A DNA stretch of 64,000 nt, taken from the NCBI GenBank assembly GCA_002914805.1, contig JXTB01000321.1, positions 173,999 through 237,998 of the forward strand, given 5' to 3'. The notes beneath the pieces are model-generated. The model was not told the origin of the DNA. It did no database searches and saw only the letters and a list, made by a program, of their open reading frames with translations. Positions 11,334 to 23,085 of the stretch are shown here, piece after piece. This stretch comes from Parasponia andersonii (Eukaryota; Streptophyta; Magnoliopsida; Rosales; Cannabaceae). How positions within the stretch are numbered: the first letter of the stretch is position 1; each line of letters opens with the position of its first letter. The position numbers were made by a program, and so were the translations under genes.

Positions 11334-12286
11334 AGTGACTACAACAAAAACAGCAAAAGAACTTGCCCAGCAAGAAGTTGGATTGAAAGGAGTTGAACTG
11401 AGCTATCTACTATGAACCATCCTATTTTATTCTAATTGAAACTTTTTCCATTTTCATTTTCAGTGAAAACTTTTATCCCTTTGGGTGTTTTTTTCTTTTT
11501 TTTTTTCTTAAAAAAAAAAAAAAGAAAATTTTTTTCTCCCTGAATTATGGAGGTTGTCTCAATTTATCCCTTAAATTATGAGAAACTGTAACAATAGTCC
11601 CTAAACTATAAGAGTAGTTAAAGATTAAAAAAAAAAAAGATGCGTATATCACATGAGCTAAATTTCAACTGTGATCTAGTAATAACATCTTTAACATTTA
11701 TTAATAAATTTAAAGATCAAAATTAATTAAAAATTAAAATAAAAACTTGAGCCATCTTCTTCCTCTCGGTACTATTCAAAACCCTTAGAGCAACTCCAAC
11801 CCAACTGTAAAAGCACTTACACTATTCTGGTGTAATTTTTGGTCTCCAACCCAACTCTAGAAGCTATATCAAATTTGGTGTAGTGAATAATGTTAGATCA
11901 AATTTGGTGGTATAACATTATTTACCACACTAAATTTGGTGTAACATTATACATTTTTTTTTTAATTTCCTTTATTATTTACCTTTATAACTTCCTATAA
12001 ATTAATACCTAACGTATCCTTTTTATTAACCTTTATTATCTTATGATTTAGTTTAATTTATGTTTAATTCAAACAAAAACTTATATTAAATTAAAATTAA
12101 GTAAATAATAATAATATTATTACTCATAATTAAAATATAATTACTCATTAAATTCAAACATTTAAAACTTCATAATATGCAAAAATAAATTAACACTAAA
12201 AAAACACCATAAACTAAAATTTCAACAAAATTTTAGGCAATAATTAAACTAAAATTAACACATTGCACTTCGAAAAATTGGCTATA

Positions 12287-12414
12287 TGTAGAATGAATAT
12301 ACTAATTGGAAGAATTAACTGTCGATTAATGTGGATCTTAGGGTTTTTTATGTAGAATGAATATACTAATTGGAAGAATTAACTGTCGATTAATGTGAAT
12401 CTTAGGGTTTTTTA
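12287..12414. repeat. 64-bp tandem duplication
   Basis: The unit starting tgtagaatgaatatactaat at 12287 is repeated from 12351 with one visible base difference, so the duplication is recent. Each unit ends cttagggttttttatg or nearly so. Confidence 0.93.
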
Positions 12415-12865
12415 TGCTAAATGTAATTTCTTTTTCTTAGTTGTGGTATTAAATGTAATGTATTTTCCTACTTTTTTAATAAAGTGCAATATTTAGTTAA
12501 TTAAAAATAATTTATTTATTTTTAATATTATTAGTTTACTAGCGTTTTAAGGTGTTTTAAGGTGTGACAAAATTTTTATAATTAATCGCTAACTAAAATA
12601 TTAAATCACAAATAATACGATAACAATACAGAATTAATTGAGAAAATATGACGTGTGTTAAAATTATATTGAAAAGAGAAAATTTTAATATTTTAGAACA
12701 ATTATTAATTTTTTATTGAAAAATTATCAAGTTTACGTCATATCAAGTAGCTCGTTTATGATGTCATGTCACATGTTAAGCTTCCATTTGACTTAATCAC
12801 CAAAAAAAAAAAAAAAAAACCTCCTTTCAGACACGTTGGTGATTACCTCCACCGTTTATGTACAG

Positions 12866-12876
12866 CCTATATAAAG
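12866..12876 (+). promoter_or_regulatory. TATA-box-like motif without a downstream gene
   Basis: The motif cctatataaagac lies in a less AT-rich stretch (about 12830-13150) whose pyrimidine-rich downstream part resembles a plant 5' UTR. No open frame follows. It may be a promoter fragment carried inside the putative transposon, or chance. Confidence 0.25.
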
Positions 12877-14013
12877 ACATATTTCTTGTATTATGATTAG
12901 AGAGAGATGTACACAGCTTTTGTCGATTCAAGTAATACATTCCCATAAATCTTATGTTTTTGTTTCCCCCTTACAGAGAAAGCCATAGTCCACGTTTCTG
13001 AAGCTATCATCATCGTTTCATTGTTTTTCTTCTCTAAAATCGTGCCTTTCAATCTCTCTCTTCTTTAGTCTTTTAGCCAAGTTGTTTGCGTTCTACTTTA
13101 CCCACTTTCACGTTTGTCTCTCAACCAAAAGCAATCAGTCCGTATATATATGAACTTGGTGAAAGCCATATTAATTTAGTCATTATTAATCTTCACTTAA
13201 ATCCCATCAAACCTTTATAAATTCACTCATATTCACATATATTCCCGTATGTCTATATATTTATATGTATTATTATTATTATTATTTTATGTAAATTTGG
13301 GAATACCGAGCTACAATCCTTGTTTGCAACAATTCACATTAAATTTAATATTTCTATTTTCTTTTATCTTTGACAAAATAGTTGGAATCATTTCTGTTAA
13401 AAATATAATTTTCTAATTATTTATTTTCAGACTAAATAGTTGAAATTATCTGTGTCAAAAAAACTAACATCTTTTTGTTTGTTTCTGACTATATGACTGG
13501 TATCACCTGCATCAGAAGCACTAGCTATCTAACAAATAGTGATGGTCATTGAAATCATCCACACTTGTTACTTATAGGTTGAGCTGTCAAAAACATAATA
13601 ATTTTCTAGCCCGTGGAATTGTATTGCTACAATTTTTCACATCATTTTCTCTATTTCTATTATTATCTTGTTTTTCATTAATTAAGTATTTTTATGCCTA
13701 ATTAATTTTTTTCTAATCAAATTATAAAAGAGCACCCCGGAACAACTAGAATAATTTTTTTTCCCTAATAATTTGCAATAATGTTCTAACTAATACATAG
13801 GTAAAATAGTTTGTGAAATACATTAATTGGTGAGGACTAAAAGAAAAAAAATAAAAATTTTCATTTTAGTATAACTTTTGGTGTTTTGGGTTGGAGATGA
13901 ACTAAATTGGAAGACAAAATCAGAACTATTCAAAAATGTTTGAAATACTTATAGACATAAGAAATAAAAGCGTCTACACACCTTCGAAGTCAAAAAAGGT
14001 AAAGAGAATAGGG

Positions 14014-14016
<3 letters not shown>

Positions 14017-14063
<47 letters not shown>
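14017..14063. repeat. (AT)n microsatellite
   Basis: An uninterrupted AT dinucleotide tract of about 46 bp. Confidence 0.95.
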
Positions 14064-14065
<2 letters not shown>

Positions 14066-15345
14066 TGCTGATTGAAGCTATCAAATACTCAAACTGATTG
14101 TATGACTTGTAAAAATCCTATGGCTTTAATGTTCTCAACCAAAAAAAAAAAAATAGGAACATTTATTCCGTCGCGTTTATCTCTGAAAATTGTTTCATTT
14201 TTATTGCAATATAGTATCTGTTTAAGCAGGCACTTCTATCTTTCGAGTGCAGGTATAAGACTAGAATTCTAGTCGCCACATGGAGCCAACCAAAATTAGA
14301 TATTAAACTAATTAGTCAAAGAAATAAATAAATAAACGAAATCCGTAAACAGAAAGAAATGGATCGGATGCAAACTATAAGGTGAGGATCATATGGAGCT
14401 AATCATATGAAAACAAGCTCTGGTATTTCTCGCAGCAGGCTACAGGAGCTGTATAAAAGAAGAAACATCACAAGCAAATCTGCGAAAGACAACTACAGTG
14501 CTTAAGCATCTTGTAGAATTTTATTCTTTTCTCCAATTTTTTCACTTTCAATTTCTATACAAGAAAACAAAATTTTTTTTTTAAAATTTAGAAAGTGCAC
14601 TCTAGTATGTTACTTCAATTACATTGTTGCAATATCAGGTTCCAGCAGACCAATAGAATCGGCGACTATCGAACATATTTTGCCGCATTTATGTTCTTTT
14701 TCCCAGATCTGTTCTTGACAATTCAGGTGAAGGAAAATGGTAGTAATATAGTACAAAATCAAAGACAGTTCAAAGATTGTACTTGATTCGTATTCCTCTA
14801 TACCAATACAAGGCCTGCAGCTCATTGAAAGTTAAATTTAAAGAAAAGCTTCTGACTAAGGTAATCCACCATATTCTGTACTTTCTACACCTGATTCAGT
14901 AATAGCAAGATTAGTAGATCTCTCTAAACCATAATTAAATACAGAGATCTCATTTTGCAAGAGCACAACAAAGTTCCTTAGCCAAACCTTGCATTTATGG
15001 CTACTTGGAGTTTCTTACCTTCAGCTGAAAAAATTAAATGAACAATATTACACGTTAATGTAACAATTAACAAGCAATTCATTCAGAAGTTTCCCAGTAC
15101 GATTTGTTCTTCTAAGTTACAAAACTATTGTAACAAAATTCCTTTTCCAGATGAATAAACATTATGCTAATAATCAAAATTAAAATGAAAACGAGGCAAC
15201 ATCTAATGTAAGGAAGCCTTATAGTTTATAGTACAAAAGAAGCTTAAATTTGCCTACTTCCACCTTGTGGATGGCCAACAGCTTTAACTCATATCTCATG
15301 GACGAAAATAAATTATGAAACCTCCCGGGTAAGTGCTAAGGTTGA
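14064..15345 (-). other. 3' flank and 3' UTR of the aspartate-semialdehyde dehydrogenase gene
   Basis: No additional gene is supported. The 3' UTR of the neighbouring minus-strand gene begins at 15345; its end cannot be placed exactly. Short open stretches here resemble nothing known. Confidence 0.4.
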
Positions 15346-18300
15346 CTATAGCAACAACTCAGCAATCTGAACAGCATTAAGTGCAGCTCCCTTGCGTATT
15401 TGATCACCACAGACAAAAATGTCCAACCTGTATAGAAGCATGGCATTAGTATGAAGGTGGTCAAAGTATTTCACATTAAGGCTACTTGATAGAGGTGAAA
15501 AACAGAGAAAAAGGAAATATAAAAGAGGGATATGTGGAGAGAATTAAGAAATAGAGCCTTGAGTATAAACAAATTAGTCCTTACCCATAATCCCCCTCCT
15601 GAGACACATCACGGCGGATTCGGCCAACTGCAACATCATCTTTATTTGACACCTCGAGTGGTGTAGGGAAGTTATTTGATGCTCTATCATCAATAACCAC
15701 CACCCCAGGTGCATTCTTCAGGATATCCCTTGCTGTGTCCTACACATCGAATGAATTGAACAGTTCGATTACAAATTTCTAAGAATGGAAATCTAGAAAA
15801 GAGAAACACATAAAACCTGGCTCTGATGTAACAAGTCAGTATCATGTAAAACTGAGATGTAAACGAAATAAAAATGGGAAGAGAAAGAAAAGAAATACTG
15901 AAATAGTTATGGATGGTAACTATAGTCTACAATTTAAGGCACCAACTAGCTTTCTTAAAAGACAAACCATCTTCCTTCACTAAGAAAATCTTCTTTTTCT
16001 TCTTTCTTTATTTTTTCTCTTTCAAATATTCTCACTTTTACCATAAGCTACAATATCGAACAAGGAAAAAAAATAACAATTAGGTTAAGAGAGAAAAAAA
16101 TTGATATTTTTCGCAATTGTTAATGTCAACCAAACTCTACTCCGGAAAATAACAAGACTACTTTTACTTTACACGTAGGGGCAAGAAGCTACTGATGTTT
16201 CTCAAATTCGTAAGAAATAAAAAGTTCAAATCACGATAATTGAAAAGCAAGGTTATCTTTTCAGTTGATGACATCGTGACAAATGGAAAGAAATGCAGCA
16301 GTCTTCATATTCCAAAAGCATTTTGACTTGCGGTTGGTTTTTGTTAATCATGGTTCCTTTGGTCAAGTTCAGCCATTTACTTCCAACAAATACGTAGATG
16401 ACTTGCAAACCCCCACTATAAACTTTTTAAGCTGGAGACCTATACTTAAATTATACTACGCAGCAAGGCCTAAAAGTATTTTAATTCAACAGCCTATACA
16501 CAACACAAGATACAGGATTTTTAGTGCAGAAAACAGCAGCTCAACATAAATAGAAGAACAAAACCAATAAGAATCAACTTAGAAGCTAAGGCCTTGCTTA
16601 ATTACACTTTTGCTTTTTGTTTTTTGTTTTATCTTCACATGTTTTTGCTTGAGAAGATCCCACCACTCTTCATTTAAAAAATAAAAAATAGAAACAAAAG
16701 TGTATCCAATCAAAGACATTTTTCAAAATAAATGCTAGTCAATACCAATAAATTTTGATATTAAAGGCACAATCATTCTTAGCCAAACTCTACACATGAG
16801 CATCTTGACAAACCTTCAAGAATAACTCAATTTCTACTTATTCTGAGACGTAATAGCAAGCAAAAGCAAATCATACACCACGATACTTGGCACTTTTACA
16901 TGTGCCCTACAAATCATTCCCGCTCCTAATTATTCTTGAATATTTGAATAGGAATACTGACCCAATCGAGCAGATCAATCCATTATCAAAAGCATATAAA
17001 AAGCCTAAATCAAGACAAAGACAATGCTCATAATGGTCCATTGCGTTGATTCCCACAAAAGTCACATGTTTCTTCAGTACAAATTTCATTCTCAAAAACC
17101 AAAAAGAAAAAGAAGTGACACTCGATTTCATACTGTTATCTTTATGCAAGTATTTCCTCACTTTTTCTTATGAATAATGATGAATGAGCACGAAAGGTTT
17201 CTATCAATATTCAACAAAACAACTACAACAATGACAAAGAGCACTATGTTAAGACAGTGGTACGGCTTTACCTCATCAAGAGGATTCTCGAATTGAAAAT
17301 TCACACTCTCTGCATGAGCACGCATTACAGGAACTCGTATACATGTGGCTGTCACCTTGACATTCGGGTCATTCTAAAAGGAAAATGATAAGAAAAAGAA
17401 AAGGCAAACTGAGCAAATTTATGTCACATCTCCCTGGAAACAAAATAAATAAATCACAACAAAGAACATTCAACTTGATAAGATAAGAAAAGTAAATTTA
17501 CCCATATTTTCCATGTCTCCTTGACTAATTTCATTTCCTCTTCATTGTATCCATTTGGAAGAACGGAGGAATTGTGCGAAAACAAATTAAATGCATACTG
17601 AAAAACATTAAATTACAGAAATGCGATTAAGAAAGCATGAAGGATTACGGGAATATATATATATATATATAGGACACCAATCCAGTAGGTATTTTTTTGT
17701 TTAAAGCCATGCATAAGTATTAATTTGGCGAATGAAAATTTAGTATATATTTTTCTTTATTATAAAATATAAGAGAGAGAAAAAGTATTAATAATCACGT
17801 CTTTTTACGTACTTTATTATAGTCATTAGATCACTCTTAGATCACTCTTAAACGGGTGATCCAACGGTTAAAATACATATCCATAGATAAAAATAAAAAA
17901 TAGCTGTTAGATTGGCAACCATATATATATATATATATATATTTATAGCATTTTCTTATACCCTTTTCACAAGGTTCGAAAAAAAAAAAAAACAGACTGA
18001 CCTGTCTCTGGAATATATTACAAGTAGGTTTTTTTCCCGTCAGGACCTTTAATAAGAACAGAAAAGAAAAAGTGCATTACTTTACTTAAAGGAAAATGAT
18101 GAGAATTATAGGAAAATATATATATATATTCTTTTAATTAAAATGTGAAAAAATAATAATAACAAAATGAGATTAAAGATAATGTTTTGTAACAGACAAA
18201 AGATATACCTCATGGGTTTGCAGCTCAAGCTCTCTCATGGCAGCAGCTCCAGCACCACTAGCAGCTTGATAAGTACTAACAACCATACGAAGTACCTGAA

Positions 18301-19000
18301 ATATATAGATACATATAGATATATAATTCAAGATTCAAAATTTATTCATCAAAATTCAAATCAAAGGAAAACCCTTTATAATACCAATCCCATTTTTTAA
18401 AAAAATAATAATTAAAAAAAAGTTCTGACCGACCTTAGAACGTCGATGTAGAGGTGTTGCGGCCATTAAGCAAATGATAGTGGAGCAATTAGGGTTAGCA
18501 ATTAGAGCACCCTTTCCATTCGCAACCTTAATCCCTTTCATGGCATCCGGATTGACTTCCGGGATCACGAGCGGCACATCGTCGTGCATACGAAATGCGG
18601 AACTATTATCGACAACAATGGCGCCACGGTCAACGGCCAAGGGGCCGAACTCCTTGCTGATGGAGCCTCCGGCGCTGAACAGGGCTATGTCGACGCCATT
18701 GAAGCTCTCGGCGGTGAGCTGCTCAACGACGTAGTTTTGGTCCTGGAACGCGATTCGCTGCCCCGCGGAGCGTTTGGAGGCCAGCATTTTGATCGAACGG
18801 TAGGGGAAGTCGCGATCGGATAAGACGGAGAGGAACTCTTGGCCGACGGCGCCGGTGACGCCGACGACGGCGACGGATGGGCCGGTCTCCTGGAGAGACA
18901 TCCGGACCCGAAATGGGCCGGGCCTGGGCTTTGGCCAGGTAGTGGGTAGTCGGCCTAGTAGGTGAGCTTGGTTGTTGTGGTGAGTAGTGAAAGCCGCCAT
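15346..19000 (-). CDS. ASD: aspartate-semialdehyde dehydrogenase, plastid form
   Basis: This enzyme reduces aspartyl-4-phosphate to aspartate-4-semialdehyde with NADPH, the branch-point step to Lys, Thr, Met and Ile. Seven exons join in frame to 377 codons: 19000-18434, 18295-18209, 18046-18002, 17597-17502, 17373-17272, 15739-15585 and 15427-15346. All introns are GT...AG. The first 35 or so residues are Ser/Thr/Arg/Pro-rich and acid-poor, consistent with a chloroplast transit peptide. GVTGAVG (47-53) is the dinucleotide-binding loop, the Cys of NPNCST (about 172) is the catalytic thiol, and the His of VMRAHAE (about 285) is the acid/base residue. The C-terminal [24 protein letters not shown]-like end is complete, and the length matches Arabidopsis (about 375). 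The 1.5-kb fifth intron holds a small MITE. The 5' UTR carries a (GA)n tract. No defect was seen, so the gene looks functional. Confidence 0.96.
16588..16718. mobile_element. small MITE in intron 5 of the dehydrogenase gene
   Basis: About 130 bp with terminal inverted repeats. The left end reads ggccttgcttaattacac and the right end, reversed, reads gtctttgattggatacac, followed on both sides by TTTTG-rich sequence. No coding capacity. The superfamily is not determined. Confidence 0.45.
17653..17942. repeat. two short (AT)n tracts in intron 3
   Basis: AT dinucleotide tracts lie at about 17653-17670 and 17921-17942, within the third intron of the dehydrogenase gene. Confidence 0.85.
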
Positions 19001-19041
19001 GTTTGGTCTGGAGAGGGTTTAGAAAGAAGAGGGTTTTAGGG

Positions 19042-19042
<1 letters not shown>

Positions 19043-19069
<27 letters not shown>
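19043..19069. repeat. (GA)n tract in the dehydrogenase 5' UTR
   Basis: About 13 GA dinucleotides lie 43 to 69 bases upstream of the ATG. On the gene's own strand it reads as CT repeats, a common feature of plant 5' UTRs and core promoters. Confidence 0.9.
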
Positions 19070-19073
<4 letters not shown>

Positions 19074-19699
19074 GAGGCGGCTGATACTACACTAGTTGTA
19101 GCAGTTAGCCAGTTGGTGCTGAGATGGTGCTTTTAACGTCACCAATGATTTTCTTTTTCCTTTTTCGTTTCCCATAAAAGTTTATTTTTCTTTGGCACAA
19201 ATGGTCCTAAGTGAGTTATCTTACATGTGTCAATTTGATGGTTCTAATCGTGACAATTAAAATCTTTACATTTTATGTTTCAGAGTAATTTGAATATATC
19301 TTATGATTAAATTTCTAACTAAAAAATAAAAAATACGCAAAGAGAATGCGATAGCAAATAAAAGTATATTTGAATGATAATTTGAGAATTTTAAATAAAA
19401 AAATAAACTTCTTTTTTTTAAGAACCTAAAAAATGTAAATAGTAAACTTTTTCTTTTCTTAAAGTCCTTTTTATCTAGTTTATTTCTCTTAAATAAACTT
19501 TTAAATGCTATATTGTATTTCTCACGTGTTTTGCATGTATTTTTGGTTGAAATTTTAACAATAAATTACAAATTAAATAGTTCATAGATCAAATTATTTC
19601 AAATTAGAAAGTTCAAATATTTAATTGCTACAATTAGAATATTGAGAACTAAATTATTATAAATTAGATAGTTCATGGACCATTTATGCCATAAACTTT
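19070..19699 (-). other. upstream region of the dehydrogenase gene
   Basis: AT-rich sequence without a recognisable gene. It should contain the promoter on the minus strand, but no clear TATA box at the right distance was found. Confidence 0.35.
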
Positions 19700-19707
19700 G
19701 AAATCGC

Positions 19708-20275
19708 TAGGAATGACAATTATACCTGCCAACTCGTTTACCTGCGATTACCTCACCCTAATAGGACGAGTAATACTTAATTATTCAGGTAAACGAGATA
19801 GGTACGGGTACTAATAAAAAAATTCGATCCGAGTATGGGGCGGATATGGGTATAGGGGTACTCGCCTTGCATACTAAATCCGTACCTAACTCGATTAATT
19901 ATATATAAAAAAATAAAAATATATATTAAGTTTATGTATAATTTATATAAAATACATATTAATAAATATGTACATATAAAAATTAGGTTATATTATTAAT
20001 GTATTACTAATTTTAATATATAATATTGCTATTAGATTTTTTTTTTCTCTTTAAAATTCTTACTCCTTTTATTTTTCAAATAATTCACATAATATATTTT
20101 AAATTTTTTACCAAGTATGAGTATCTGCAGGTATCTATCTACCCGTGCGGGTAATACCCATACCTACTTTGCCAACTTAAATGGATAAATAAAGCGGGTT
20201 GGGTTTGATTTTTTCTCACAAATACAGGAGCAGAATAGCCATATTTGCTCAGAACCTGACTCGTTGATATCCCTA
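19708..20275. mobile_element. hAT-type non-autonomous element (568 bp)
   Basis: The ends are inverted: TAGGAATGACAATT at left; the right end, reversed, reads TAGGGATATCAACG. The flanks gaaatcgc (19700-19707) and gaaatcac (20276-20283) form an 8-bp target duplication with one difference, as made by hAT transposases. Subterminal regions are rich in gggta/taccc motifs (ggtacgggta, gggtataggggta, acccgtgcgggtaatacc), a known hAT MITE style. No transposase coding is present. Confidence 0.78.
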
Positions 20276-20283
20276 GAAATCAC

Positions 20284-21524
20284 CAAAAGAAAGAGAATTA
20301 TATCGATATTATCTTCTTTTTCTTCCTCTTTGTAAGAAATTCAGAACTAATAGAGAAACCAGTCAAAAATACTTCATGATACACATATTATATACAGAGT
20401 AACAAGTGATCAACACATACAAGATATCTTCTATTTGTTGCATTGAAGATGGGTAAAAAGCGCAAAAGAAGAAAATAAGATAGAGGTGGGATAGATGTGG
20501 AAAGAAAAGTACGAGGGAATGAGAACTAAGGTAATGGAGGTACATGTGGGTAGAAACAGAAAATCCCCATTACATCACAATTTAGGAACAATTACGGGTG
20601 CATTAAGTTATATTGTAATTTCAATTTTTATTTAAGAGGATGGTTTTAGAAATAGTGTGGCTAATAGACCCACCTTTTGTTAATATGACCATTGAGTTTA
20701 TCAAATATTACTTTTTTAAACTTTAAAAATAGTAATTTAAATTTAAAACCTATTTAAAATAAATAAAATATTATAAAAATTGTTTTTTTCGTATTTTTAA
20801 AATTTAGTTTTTTAATATTTGTTATTTTACATATTAACTTTAATTAGTTTTTAGTTTGAATTATTTTAAATATATTCATTTTGACATTTTTTTTCTATTT
20901 TATTTGTAATGACACTTATGCCTCTTAAAAATATTAAAAATAATTAATTTCATAAATAAATACTCCTTGCTACTCTTATTGTTCTTATCAAACAACTTAA
21001 TGGATTGTCACCTTTATTTCTATACTCTTATTCATTCTACTCTCCTTTATTCCTACCAAACATGGCTTAATAGTTTACACCATTCAAGTTGAAAAAATAC
21101 ATTAAAAAATTAATGAAAAGTATGTAGATCATATGCTACTTGTCTAATATAATTATTATTTTAATGGATTCCATTCATAAACATATGAAAATGTAATAGT
21201 CGAAAGTTAAATTTTAGTTTCAAATTTGACTAGTAGCAATGTCTATATAACGAGAGGAACTAAAAAACCTCATTTGTTTTAGAAAATTTATCAGTTTTCA
21301 CTGTCTTTTAGAAATACAAAATGGGTTATATCATCATTTATATAGATAAGTCCTAGATTTTTTTTTTAATTTTAGTAAATAAAACCTTGGGTTTCAAATA
21401 ATACGGAAAAAAAACTACTACTATTTCGAAATCTTATCAAATTGGGTACAAACGAGCAATTTAATCAACATTGGTATGCTAATAACCCCATATAGACTTG
21501 GTCTCCAATTTAGGATAAAAATGG
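20284..21524. other. AT-rich intergenic DNA
   Basis: Nothing firm. The segment ending tcctaccaaacatggcttaa at about 21070 resembles the end of plant MITEs, but no matching left end was found. Confidence 0.3.
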
Positions 21525-23085
21525 TGTTAGGTCAAGATAGACAACCCAAGAAGAGGGGTGAATTAAGTTTTAAAACTTTTTTTAAAAAAATTTAATTATA
21601 TAAAACCATAGACCACTATTTTGAAATTTATAAACTAAATGAATAATAATGCCAAATATATAACAATAATACCAAGTCAATTAAGCACAATAAATATTAA
21701 ATACACAATCAAATAGTTTGCATTAAAGTAAAGAGGGTAGGGTTAGAAAAAATACAAACTCGGTTTTTACGAAGTTCAACAAACATAACAGTTTGCCTAC
21801 GCCTACAGTAACTTGCTTTTAGCATCTACTATTTGGATTAAGATTGTGGGTTTGATCAACCCTTGTACACAACGAGTGATTTCTCCTTAGGCACACTCAT
21901 ACCTTTACAATAGTCTTGACTCCGACTCTATCACGCCTAACCTCGGATTATTTTGACTCTGGTGTCAATCCTCATCTATATGGATCATTTAGAAAATGGT
22001 GCCAATCTTACCAATTCACAGATTATTTAGACTCCGATGACAACTTCACTTACACTCAGGTTGTTTAGACTCTGGTGACAACCTCACCGAAGACGGATTG
22101 TTTAGACTCTAGTGGCAACCCTATCGCACAATTACAATTTTTGGTTTTTGTTGAATCACTCAGCTAGAAACTCTCTCTAAAGAAAATAACTGATATAAGC
22201 TAAGTTTAGAGAGAATAAATAATAATATGAGATATGATCTAGTTTATCTCAATTGATTTTTGTAAAAAAATGGATTTGAAAGTTTGAATCACAAAAATTG
22301 ATTAGAACAACTTGAATATATGATATAAGCAATGTAAGGATGTTCAAGAGATATTTCAAGTATTAGAAAAGCTTCTATCTATAGACTTGAATGAAAATAG
22401 CTGTTTTAGATCGTTTGACATGCACTCTGTCATTATCGGTAAACCGAAAATATGTTTTTGGTCGACCAAAAATACTAGTCATTAATAATGTAGTTCTAAC
22501 GGTCGAATCTAAAAATTGCTGAAAATTCGACAAAGAATCGATAGATTGAAAATAGGAACTGGTCTACTAAAAATACCCGAGAGCAATATTTGATTTTTAT
22601 TTCAAGTTTTTTTTCGATTATTTTCAAAATGTGACCTCATAAATTGATTTTTCATGTAATATGAAACCTATAGAAATTCATAAATCAATTTAAAAATTTG
22701 TGTAAAATAAATTTCTTATTTTAATTGAAGATAAATAAGTTTGACAGTATTAATTTGAAAATTTCTAATTTTATGAAAAATTTGAGTCATTAAGATCATA
22801 TTATGTGTAAACAAGTATTTAAATATAAGAACTAACTGTTTAACCTTTGCTAGCCTAAATTTTGTATTCTTGATCTTTGTCTTCAAGCTCTTTTCCATCC
22901 ATCTTTAAATCTGATTCTAATAAGTTCAATATGTATCCATCTTCAAACTTGATTCCTTGATCAACTTGAGTTAGAACTTTTAAAGCTATTTTACTATACA
23001 CTCAGATTAAATCATTAGTATTAAATCAAGTATTTGTTATTTTTAAAATAAGAGTGAGTAAGGTTGAAACCTTAATTTTTCAACA
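21525..23085 (-). repeat. 3' LTR of the SIRE-type element (1561 bp)
   Basis: It is collinear with 26943-28122 plus 30639-30975. It is bounded outside by aatgg and inside by the purine tract at about 23086-23099. LTRs above 1 kb are usual in the SIRE/Maximus lineage. It contains degenerate repeats of the form ggattgtttagactctggtg. Confidence 0.82.

Larger units (their letters stand above)
11785..13905. mobile_element. MITE-like or non-autonomous DNA transposon
   Basis: The left end reads TTAGAGCAACTCCAACCCAA and the right end, reversed, reads TTAGTTCATCTCCAACCCAA. These are terminal inverted repeats of about 20 bp with three differences. Just inside the left end, caaatttggtgta occurs several times and ccaacccaact twice, as in subterminal repeats. 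No transposase is visible. No convincing target duplication was found, so the exact ends and superfamily are open. Confidence 0.42.

Noticed and set aside
18474-18823. Plus-strand open frames opposite exon 1 of the dehydrogenase gene
   Set aside because: Antisense shadows of a GC-rich coding exon. The minus-strand frame has clear homology and catalytic motifs.
20600-21070. Possible MITE ending tcctaccaaacatgg
   Set aside because: Only one plausible end was found; no inverted partner or target duplication.
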